43,392 bases of DNA from a virus, in the IMG/VR virus record IMGVR_UViG_3300034062_002603, positions 1-43,392 of that record. The stretch is one strand, 5' to 3'. Made by a program: the position numbers and the translations under genes. Shown in pieces: positions 37,434-43,392 of this stretch. Positions within the stretch are counted from its first letter, which is position 1. Each line of letters starts with the position of its first letter. Under the pieces are notes generated by a model. That model had not been told where the DNA came from, did no database searches, and was given only the letters and a program-made list of their open reading frames with translations.

Positions 37434-40016
37434 TCATTTTGACCAATTACGCGAGAAGTTTTTACGCGCTTGTCTTTGTTCTACAATTTTAAATATACCG
37501 TTAGCATTTGCGCTAACTGTTGTTTTTGGCATGTATTTAGGCAATTCGGTTAAAACATTTTCGATACGTTCTAATCTGTTTTCTAAGCCGCCGTATGTCT
37601 GGGCCACGTTCACAAATATAGATTTTTGCCCTAATTCAGAACTAAGACTAACGTTATCGCCAAATGCTCCAAGCGCGTTTTTAATGCCGCCTTGCTGATA
37701 TGCTTTAGAAAATGTATTTAACACATCCGCTGGTATTTTGTTATTGTGTACGGCGCTAAGCACATCCCAATATTTATTATTTGTATCGGTTGTAATTACG
37801 CGTTCACCTTCGTTTAGCATTGCTGGTATTGTATCGCGGCCTGCTTTATTGTTGCCGCGTTCTAAGTATTCAACACCCTTATAAAACGCGTTACCAGCTG
37901 CTACACGCGCTTGTGCTAAACCTGCAATAAGTGACGCAAGTGTAAGTGCAATTGTAACAGGTGCAGCCGCGCCACCTTCAGCTGCCGCCTTTGATATAGC
38001 TATTGCCGCGTTAATTGCTAACTGTACAGATGCTAAATTCTTTTCACGTTCAACAGCTCGTGCCCTTTCAGCTTCCAACTTTTCTAAACGTTCCTTTTCA
38101 ATTTCTAATTGCCTTGCGTTAAAATCTTCACTATTAGAACGTATTTCATCTAATGCTGATTTGCTTTTATCTATTGCTTTATCAAGTCCACTAATGTAGG
38201 CTTGAACCTGAGCATTAAGAACTGAAAAAACAGAATCGGAAACGCCTGTAATTACTTGACCTATTTGTTCAATAAGTTTTTTAGGGTCAGGCGGTTCAAT
38301 GCCATCTCCAATGCTTTTACCAGCTTCTTCTAATTGTAATTTTAAATCAGCTATTTGTTTATTTAATGATGCTAGTGTACCCGGGTCAATAAAATCTTTA
38401 GATAATTCTTTTATCTTTTCTAAAAATTCAATACGCAAATTTATAAGATCAATATTAGCTTTGCTTTCAATATCTTTTCTTTTCTTATTATAGCTTTCAT
38501 CTATTTTAGCTTGCAGTTCAGCATTACCTGTTGCAGCTGCTAATTCTTGATTACGCTGTTCTTCTAAAAATAACAAATCTTGCGCTAATTGTGTATTTCT
38601 ATTATCTTCCCTATATTTTAAACCAGCTTGTAAATTTGTTTCGAGATCTTCAATTTCTTTTTGAAAACGTTCTAAGCTAATTTCATTTAAATATTTTTCT
38701 TCGGCTGCCCTACGTTCTTCTAATGCTTTTTCATCAGCTAATCTTTTTTCTTCTAAAAATGCTTCGTATTCTTTATTTAGGTCATCTAAAAATACTTTTT
38801 CTTCAATTAAATATTGTTGCCTTTGCTCTTCTTTTTGTTCAAGTTCTTCTCTTAAAAACCTTTTATTTAAATCCTCAAGTTCTTTTTTAGTTTTAGCGTT
38901 AATTTCTGTTAATGGTTTTTGCGGTCTTGGTGGTCTTGGTGGTCTTGGCGTTACTTCAGTTAAACCTAATGATATTTCAAGGTCTTTTGCCGATTCATTT
39001 ATTTTTTTAACTTCTTCTTTAAATTCTTTATCTATATTTTGTAAATTCTTTTTTGCTGCTTTAAAATTATTTATTGCGCGTACTTGGTCATCTGAAGTTG
39101 GTGTTGAAAATACTAATTCACCATCTTTATCTCTACTAAGTATACCAACTCCTGAAGCATCTAAATCTTCTTGTGCCTTTTTTTGTCTTGCTAAAGCTGC
39201 AATTCTATCTTGTAATAATTTACCTGTAGCCGCTTCTAATGCATTCGTTTTAGCTTGGGTTACAGCTTTTCTTATCAATGCGTTATTAACTAAATCATAT
39301 GCCGCTGCAATTTCTTCAGCTGTTGATGCTTCAGTTAATAAGTTAGGTAAATAATCGCCGTATTGCTCATTTATTTGATTAATAATTGCGCTACGTTCAC
39401 TACCTTTAACATTAGCATCATTTAGTGATGTAAATAAATCATCTAATGCTACTTTTTCTTTAGCATAAGACTCAACAGCTGATTTAGATGCTTCGTTAAA
39501 TGCAGTTTGTGCTTTTGTTGCACCAAAAATATAATCTATTACAGTAGGCAATACAGTAAGCAATAAACCAAACGGATTTAAACCGCCTAACATTCTAAAT
39601 ACATTACCCAACATCATACCAGCGCGACGCAAACCATTTATATTACGCGCACCTTGAAGTAACGAACCAGCAAAACTTTTTTGCTGTGTTGCCGCTTGCC
39701 CTGTGCTAACTGCTATCTGTTTATTTGTTGCATCTAATTGTTTGCCAACAGCTACACCAGCTTTAGATTCAGCATTAACTTGCTTTTGTGTTTTAACTAA
39801 AGTATCGCGTTTCTGATTTAGCTGTTCAACGCCTTTAGCCTCAGTATTTAAAACGCCAACTAAATTAGCCTGTGCAGATTCTAATTCATCAGCAACATCA
39901 GCACCTTCGGCCATTGCGTTATTTAGTTCTTCAATGCTTTGAATAGCTGAATTTATTTCAGTCTGGAACTGCGAACCGTTAAATTCTAAACTATAAACGT
40001 CTTTAATTTCTGCCAT
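37434..40016 (-). CDS. Tape measure protein
   Basis: An 860-residue protein. Residues 1-125 are helical (SAIQSIEELNNAM, EQLNQKRDTLVKTQKQV). A hydrophobic region follows (about 133-165, MLGGLNPFGLLLTVLPTVID). A proline-arginine linker (PRPPRPPRPQ, about 356-366) is encoded by three tandem 9-bp repeats. A long coiled coil spans about 375-560, then a further helical region and a C-terminal part with GRDTIPAMLNEGERVI, common in tape measure proteins. It sets tail length and enters the cell with DNA. By length it suits a tail of ordinary siphovirus size. It is preceded by the frameshifted tail chaperone, whose stop overlaps its ATG (TAATG). Confidence 0.88.
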   Translation of the reverse strand: MAEIKDVYSLEFNGSQFQTEINSAIQSIEELNNAMAEGADVADELESAQANLVGVLNTEAKGVEQLNQKRDTLVKTQKQVNAESKAGVAVGKQLDATNKQIAVSTGQAATQQKSFAGSLLQGARNINGLRRAGMMLGNVFRMLGGLNPFGLLLTVLPTVIDYIFGATKAQTAFNEASKSAVESYAKEKVALDDLFTSLNDANVKGSERSAIINQINEQYGDYLPNLLTEASTAEEIAAAYDLVNNALIRKAVTQAKTNALEAATGKLLQDRIAALARQKKAQEDLDASGVGILSRDKDGELVFSTPTSDDQVRAINNFKAAKKNLQNIDKEFKEEVKKINESAKDLEISLGLTEVTPRPPRPPRPQKPLTEINAKTKKELEDLNKRFLREELEQKEEQRQQYLIEEKVFLDDLNKEYEAFLEEKRLADEKALEERRAAEEKYLNEISLERFQKEIEDLETNLQAGLKYREDNRNTQLAQDLLFLEEQRNQELAAATGNAELQAKIDESYNKKRKDIESKANIDLINLRIEFLEKIKELSKDFIDPGTLASLNKQIADLKLQLEEAGKSIGDGIEPPDPKKLIEQIGQVITGVSDSVFSVLNAQVQAYISGLDKAIDKSKSALDEIRSNSEDFNARQLEIEKERLEKLEAERARAVEREKNLASVQLAINAAIAISKAAAEGGAAAPVTIALTLASLIAGLAQARVAAGNAFYKGVEYLERGNNKAGRDTIPAMLNEGERVITTDTNNKYWDVLSAVHNNKIPADVLNTFSKAYQQGGIKNALGAFGDNVSLSSELGQKSIFVNVAQTYGGLENRLERIENVLTELPKYMPKTTVSANANGIFKIVEQRQARKNFSRNWSK
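38923..38948 (-). repeat. Three tandem 9-bp repeats encoding PRP linker
   Basis: GGTCTTGGT is repeated three times (the third copy ends in C) on the plus strand, encoding the PRPPRPPRP linker of the tape measure protein. Such a repeat can change copy number by slippage and so alter linker length. Confidence 0.85.
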
Positions 40017-40824
40017 TACTTTTTGTTTATTTTTTTATTAGCCTGTTCGGCCCTATCATTATCTTTTAATATTTGTTCTAATGCCGCGTAATAATCACGT
40101 ATAACCCAAAATCTAACATTTGCCATTTGCACCGGGTCACCCTTTGTTATAATATAATCGTTTTCGCGGTTTTGTTCTTTCAGTTTTTGTAATGCGTGTT
40201 GATATGTTGCAGGTTTCTTTTTTGGTTTTGCGTTCGGTTCAATTTTGTTTAGCCTTGGAAAGTTTAAACGTTTGAAGCGCTCGAACCTTTCAATATTTGT
40301 TCTATACTGTTCAAAAAAAAAGCGCGCAGTTCATCGTCTTTTTTAATTGCATCCATTTTGCGCTGCTGTGTTTCGCTGTTTATTATGTATGGGTTTTCGC
40401 CATCAATATAAAAAAAATACAAACCAGCTTCTAATAATAGATCATCTAACTTAACGCTTTTAAGCCTGTAAAGAATGTCGTTTAGTTGGTCCTTGCTTTT
40501 AGTATGAAATTCTTTTAGCTTATCGCGTGTCATGTTTTGCCACGGCATTTCTTCAACCGTTTCTAAAATGCCGTTTAGCTTTTCAACTACTTCTGTTTTG
40601 TGAATACCAAAATCAATAGCGGTCATAGCTTCTTCAATCCTTTGCGCACGTTCACGCGTTAAGTTTGCAGGATTCTTTAAAATATAAAAGTTATTACCAG
40701 CGCGGTCAGTAAATACTCTTGTCAATTCTATACGCTGCTTTGTAGTTTCGGGAATGTAGGTTTTAAGCCACTTCTGGTAATTACTTTCGTTTTGTTCTGC
40801 CCTGTTTCTTTTTCTGAAAATCAT
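40016..40824 (-). CDS. Tail assembly chaperone GT fusion made by -1 frameshift
   Basis: If ribosomes slip back one base on the nine-T run (40321-40313), the 186-residue product continues in a second open frame of 98 codons to a stop at 40018-40016. This gives a protein of 269 residues. The extension begins FFFEQYRTNIERFERFKRLN and includes QMANVRFWVIRDYYAALEQI. Its stop overlaps the tape measure ATG (TAATG). This is the lambda G/GT arrangement, in which a minor frameshift product helps load the tape measure protein. No separate start codon is needed for the extension. The slippage is inferred from the frame and the run, and is strongly expected for this position. Confidence 0.8.
40264..40824 (-). 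CDS. Tail assembly chaperone (G-like, zero-frame product)
   Basis: A 186-residue soluble helical protein immediately upstream of the tape measure gene. It opens with MIFRKRNRAEQNESNYQKWL and has a central basic and acidic mixture (LTRERAQRIEEAMTAID, KDQLNDILYRLKSVKLDD). It ends shortly after the slippery run (LRAFFLNSIEQILKG). By position and by the frameshift organisation it is the G-type chaperone. It is the first gene of the leftward late operon, with a TAACTTTA -7 box at 40850-40843. Confidence 0.72.
   Translation of the reverse strand: MIFRKRNRAEQNESNYQKWLKTYIPETTKQRIELTRVFTDRAGNNFYILKNPANLTRERAQRIEEAMTAIDFGIHKTEVVEKLNGILETVEEMPWQNMTRDKLKEFHTKSKDQLNDILYRLKSVKLDDLLLEAGLYFFYIDGENPYIINSETQQRKMDAIKKDDELRAFFLNSIEQILKGSSASNV
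40313..40321 (-). promoter_or_regulatory. Slippery site of the G/GT frameshift
   Basis: Nine T residues on the minus strand, read GCT TTT TTT TTG in the zero frame. The heptamer T TTT TTT allows both tRNAs to re-pair one base back, giving TTT GAA. A weak TTGAA/TTCAA stem could form about 20 bases downstream. Confidence 0.8.
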
Positions 40825-40842
40825 GTGTATTTAATTTGGTTG

Positions 40843-40850
40843 TAAAGTTA
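40843..40850 (-). promoter_or_regulatory. -7 box for the leftward late operon
   Basis: TAACTTTA on the minus strand is one base from TAnnTTTG. The nearer AT palindrome centre (40875.5) lies 25.5 bp upstream, the same distance as at the capsid promoter. The ATG of the tail chaperone is at 40824. Confidence 0.45.
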
Positions 40851-40870
40851 GGAGAAAAAAAGATAAAATA

Positions 40871-40891
40871 TTTTATAAAATTTTTATAAAA
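40871..40891. promoter_or_regulatory. Paired AT-palindrome element between divergent promoters (copy 3)
   Basis: TTTTATAAAA at 40871-40880 and 40882-40891: two identical perfect palindromes with centres 11 bp apart. They lie between the leftward late promoter (25.5 bp to the -7 box) and the rightward sigma-operon promoter (31.5 bp to the -7 box), so one site could serve both. Confidence 0.65.
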
Positions 40892-40917
40892 TTATTTTCA
40901 GTTCTATAAGTAATGTG

Positions 40918-40925
40918 TAATTTTG
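40918..40925 (+). promoter_or_regulatory. -7 box for the sigma-factor operon
   Basis: TAATTTTG fits TAnnTTTG, 43 bases before the ATG at 40969. The -33 region reads TTT rather than TTG. The palindrome pair lies upstream with the same 31.5-bp spacing as at 12314. Confidence 0.6.
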
Positions 40926-40968
40926 TATCAAACAAAATCAAATTTTTTAATTTTTAAAACATCACATC

Positions 40969-41280
40969 ATGAAAACACTACTTTTTATTTTACTATTTAG
41001 CGCCGCAGCATACGCGCAAACAGACACTATGTACTGCATTCAGATACTTAGCACAAGACACCCAGAATTCATACGCGCTGAACATTTAGCGATGTGTACA
41101 ATAGAACAGGCGCAAGTAGAACAAACAGATAGCCTATACCGGATTATGTTTGTTTACAACACTTATGAAGAGGCAGAAATTATGTTAACCACTTGGAAGC
41201 GCGCACACAAAGACGCGTTTATTTGCCGCCGTACATCACAACAAGTTTTAAACTTTTATCAATTTTACACTTATGATTAA
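40969..41280 (+). CDS. Secreted SPOR-like protein
   Basis: A 103-residue protein with a clear signal peptide (MKTLLFILLFSAAAYAQ, cleavage after AYA). The mature part has a SPOR-like pattern: MYCIQILSTRHPEFI, then YRIMFVYNTYEEAEIMLTTWKRAHKDAFI. SPOR domains bind peptidoglycan strands stripped of stem peptides at division sites. In a phage such a protein could steer wall enzymes or disturb division. It is the first gene after the promoter at 40918 and overlaps the sigma-factor gene by eight bases. Confidence 0.7.
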   Translation: MKTLLFILLFSAAAYAQTDTMYCIQILSTRHPEFIRAEHLAMCTIEQAQVEQTDSLYRIMFVYNTYEEAEIMLTTWKRAHKDAFICRRTSQQVLNFYQFYTYD

Positions 41281-42040
41281 GCATATAGATATTAAAGGAA
41301 ATAACCACCGAAACAAAAAAGGTATTCTACAGCAGTTCTTAACCGAAGCGCAAAAGTATAAGCCGCTTACATTTGAACAGGAACGAACCGCAACACGCGA
41401 CCAGCTAATAAATCACAATATGTTATTTGCGGCATCAGTTGCGTTTCGTTACGATACTGCACAAGTTGATATAATGGACCTAATTAGTGAAGCTATGTTT
41501 GGCCTAATCAAAGCTGCCGATACGTTTAACCCAGCGTTTGAAAACAAGTTTATCAGTTACGCATTATTTCAGATTCAGCGCTACATTAAAGACTTTATTG
41601 ATACTAAAAAAAACTGCGTAAGGCTGCCGCATCGAATATCACAGGTTAAATACCAAATCGGTAAGTATGAAGAAACAGATAGTTACCTGTTATCGGAAAA
41701 ACTAAACATACCTGAAAACATTATTAAATCAGCGCAAAGTATTACAGGTTTTGTCAGCTTAGACGATACTAATTTTGATGGCGATATTATTTATCAAGTT
41801 GCATCAGATGATCAAACAGATAAACACGTTTTACAGTTAGAACTAAAAGAACTTTACAACGAAGTTACCGAATGTTTAACAGGCCGTGAATTAGAAGTTT
41901 TAAGGTATAGATACTTTGATAACTTCCCGCAAGATTTAAGCCAAGTAGCTGAAAAACTAAAAGTTTGCCGTGAACGTGTCAGGCAAATAGAAAAACAAGC
42001 GTATAAAAAAATAAGAAATAAATATGCAAACGGAATCTAA
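41273..42040 (+). CDS. Sigma-70 family RNA polymerase sigma factor
   Basis: A 255-residue protein. Residues about 40-110 form region 2 (DQLINHNMLFAASVAFRY, DLISEAMFGLIKAADTFNP, FISYALFQIQRYIKDFI) and the end is region 4 with a helix-turn-helix (LTGRELEVLRYRYF, LSQVAEKLKVCRERVRQIEKQ). It should redirect host RNA polymerase to phage promoters. No anti-sigma partner is seen. It is transcribed divergently from the late operon, sharing the palindrome element, which makes late-gene control the likely role. Confidence 0.88.
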   Translation: MIKHIDIKGNNHRNKKGILQQFLTEAQKYKPLTFEQERTATRDQLINHNMLFAASVAFRYDTAQVDIMDLISEAMFGLIKAADTFNPAFENKFISYALFQIQRYIKDFIDTKKNCVRLPHRISQVKYQIGKYEETDSYLLSEKLNIPENIIKSAQSITGFVSLDDTNFDGDIIYQVASDDQTDKHVLQLELKELYNEVTECLTGRELEVLRYRYFDNFPQDLSQVAEKLKVCRERVRQIEKQAYKKIRNKYANGI

Positions 42041-42422
42041 ATGGATACGCGAACTAATATTAAGCGGTCAAACTGATAATATTGAACTTGGTTTAATCCT
42101 TAATGATTCGTTTAAATGTTTTCCGTTAACCCGTAAGTTTTACAGAAAACATAAGCGCTTTAAATTCTGGCAGCCATCGCGGCATTATTCAGTTTTAGAA
42201 TCAGAATCGCGTTATTATTCGTGGGTTTCATTATTAAATAACGAACTAAAAACGCACAGGGCATACTTTTGGTTAGACTTTAAAGAACCTAAGTACAAAA
42301 CGCCTTGGGAGCATTGGCAGCTGCATATTACCAATCATTTCAAATGGCCTTATAATGGTCCAATGTTTACAGGCGGCGGCCATCCTTATACTACTATGTT
42401 TATACGAGGTCACAATTTGTGA
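42024..42422 (+). CDS. Hypothetical protein, 132 residues
   Basis: An aromatic, basic protein (KFYRKHKRFKFWQPSRHYSV, YWxxF patterns and a C-terminal GGGHPYTTMF). It overlaps the end of the sigma-factor gene by 17 bases. The many Trp, Tyr, His and Lys residues suggest a compact nucleic-acid or protein binder. No family is recognised. A terminator follows. Confidence 0.6.
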   Translation: MQTESKWIRELILSGQTDNIELGLILNDSFKCFPLTRKFYRKHKRFKFWQPSRHYSVLESESRYYSWVSLLNNELKTHRAYFWLDFKEPKYKTPWEHWQLHITNHFKWPYNGPMFTGGGHPYTTMFIRGHNL

Positions 42423-42435
42423 TTTCAAGTTAGAC

Positions 42436-42466
42436 CACCTCGTTGGCTTCAACGGGGTGTTATTTT
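42436..42466 (+). terminator. Terminator of the sigma-factor operon
   Basis: CACCTCGTTG (42436-42445) pairs with CAACGGGGTG (42450-42459) over ten bases with a GCTT loop and one wobble, followed by TTATTTT. It ends the rightward operon before the convergent metallophosphoesterase gene. Confidence 0.8.
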
Positions 42467-42542
42467 ACTTTGCGGCCTTAAAGTAACATAACCACCTATA
42501 CTACTATGTTCACAAAATACTAATGTTCATTTTACGTGAACG

Positions 42543-43379
42543 CTAATACATTTTACCATTAGCCAAAAACTTATCAGCCCAAACGTTAACCTGTTCTACA
42601 TAAAAATCGCCATTGTCAGTTATATTGACGATGGCGAAACCATTTGCCCACAATTGGCGCTGGAATCGCGGCATATAGCTAAAGCCTTTAGATTTAATAT
42701 CATATAACCCGCCAATGTTAAACGCGGCCCTATTACCTGAGTGATAACATTGAACCCGGTGTGTATGGCCAAACATAACTGAGTGTTGCGTTTTGTCTAA
42801 ATGCGCTTTAGCCGCGTGAATAGATGTATAAACGCCGTGAACTATATCTAAGTGTTTGCCCAACGTGAAATAGTCACTTTGCCAATCTGTTTTTACTTCC
42901 CATCCACGTTCATACAGGTATAGCGCATCAGTAGGATTTATTAGCGCGCCGCCGTATTTAGGGTTGTCCTTTTCTTTGATGTGCCTGAAGTATCGGTCTT
43001 CATGGTTGCCAAATAAAAAATACTTCTTAGCACCTTTGAACGCGCTGTTAATATCGTCAATGCCCTGCAATCCATCAATGTATTCATCCTGTAATGTAAG
43101 GCCCGATAAGTTGGCCAATGATTCAGCATTATAGCTGCCAAGTGTATAAAGATCTAAATAATCACCCGCTAAAACAATGCCGTGTAAATTTGTGCCAAGT
43201 TCAGATATAAGCCTTAATAGTTTTTGCCAAAGTATCTGATTGTGAAACGGTCTATGTACATCACTAACAACTAACCAGCGCTGCAAACTTTTGTTTTGTC
43301 GGCGCTTTTCATTTATTATGTTTTTCCAATATTCTACTTCTTCATTAGAATGTACTTTAATTTTGGGGCGGTAAATCAT
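42543..43379 (-). CDS. Calcineurin-like metallophosphoesterase
   Basis: A 278-residue enzyme with the full two-metal site of the family: SDVH (D40, H42), GDYLDL (D73), GNHEDR (N125, H126), H181 in VHG, and GHTHR (H205, H207). It could act on nucleotides, cyclic nucleotides, protein phosphates or DNA ends (Mre11-like), and the sequence does not decide which. It is the last gene of the terminase operon: its ATG lies four bases after the terL stop across the circular join (the same start is duplicated at 46-48). Co-transcription with terminase hints at a role at DNA ends. Confidence 0.9.
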   Translation of the reverse strand: MIYRPKIKVHSNEEVEYWKNIINEKRRQNKSLQRWLVVSDVHRPFHNQILWQKLLRLISELGTNLHGIVLAGDYLDLYTLGSYNAESLANLSGLTLQDEYIDGLQGIDDINSAFKGAKKYFLFGNHEDRYFRHIKEKDNPKYGGALINPTDALYLYERGWEVKTDWQSDYFTLGKHLDIVHGVYTSIHAAKAHLDKTQHSVMFGHTHRVQCYHSGNRAAFNIGGLYDIKSKGFSYMPRFQRQLWANGFAIVNITDNGDFYVEQVNVWADKFLANGKMY

Positions 43380-43392
43380 AGGATTATAGTTT
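43332..43392. repeat. Right copy of 61-bp terminal repeat
   Basis: Identical to positions 1-61. It contains the first 16 codons of the metallophosphoesterase and the end of terL (from 43384). Joining the two copies closes the circle at 43,331 bp. Confidence 0.95.

Noticed and set aside
1-43392. CRISPR array, tRNA genes, integrase or transposase
   Set aside because: No regularly spaced repeats with unique spacers, no cloverleaf that I could recognise by eye, and no recombinase motif were found; absence of tRNAs needs a program to confirm.

Overview
This window is a complete, circularly closed (or terminally redundant) genome of a tailed phage. Positions 1-61 are repeated exactly at 43332-43392, so the unique length is 43,331 bp. 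The metallophosphoesterase gene at the right end runs into the terminase gene at the left end. The host is very probably a member of the Bacteroidota. The DNA is AT-rich, Shine-Dalgarno sites are absent, start codons sit in A-rich contexts, and intergenic regions carry the Bacteroidota -7 box TAnnTTTG (once with a full TTG-N19 upstream half). Several small proteins also look like families I associate with phages of that phylum. A tape measure protein with a -1 frameshifted tail chaperone before it points to a siphovirus. I saw no integrase, tRNA or CRISPR array.

Layout. (1) 6648 down to 53, continuing through the join into 43379-42543, minus strand: recombination exonuclease, Rad52-like annealing protein, a ParB-methyltransferase plus PD-(D/E)XK nuclease pair, a second ParB-methyltransferase, small and large terminase, metallophosphoesterase. 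(2) 6740-17776, plus strand, early/replication region: HTH regulator, SF2 helicase, muramidase-like protein, VRR-NUC nuclease, a free-standing DnaB N-terminal domain, a DUF927/D5-like ATPase, many small accessory genes, glucosaminidase, SSB, MazG-like protein. (3) 40824 down to 17834, minus strand, late region: tail chaperone G/GT, tape measure, spanin-like proteins, tail tip and fibres, Ig-domain tail protein, portal, Mu F-like protein, cell-wall enzyme, scaffold, major capsid protein, connector proteins, receptor-binding candidates, holin. (4) 40969-42422, plus strand: SPOR-like secreted protein, sigma-70 family factor, one unknown gene.

How it works together. An exonuclease-annealase-SSB set and a two-part helicase apparatus replicate and recombine the DNA. 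The methyltransferases may protect it and the nuclease next to one of them may attack other DNA. Three separate peptidoglycan-active proteins plus holin and spanin candidates provide entry and lysis. The phage sigma factor may drive late promoters.

Most interesting signals: tandem TTTTATAAAA palindromes phased 11-12 bp at fixed distances from several -7 boxes that lack a -33 element; a pseudoknot/attenuator-like leader in front of the methyltransferase-nuclease operon; a second pseudoknot-topology RNA at 14234-14410; a GTTACA inverted/direct repeat cluster at 3204-3418; the G/GT frameshift; and a 41-residue gene before the spanin-like genes.
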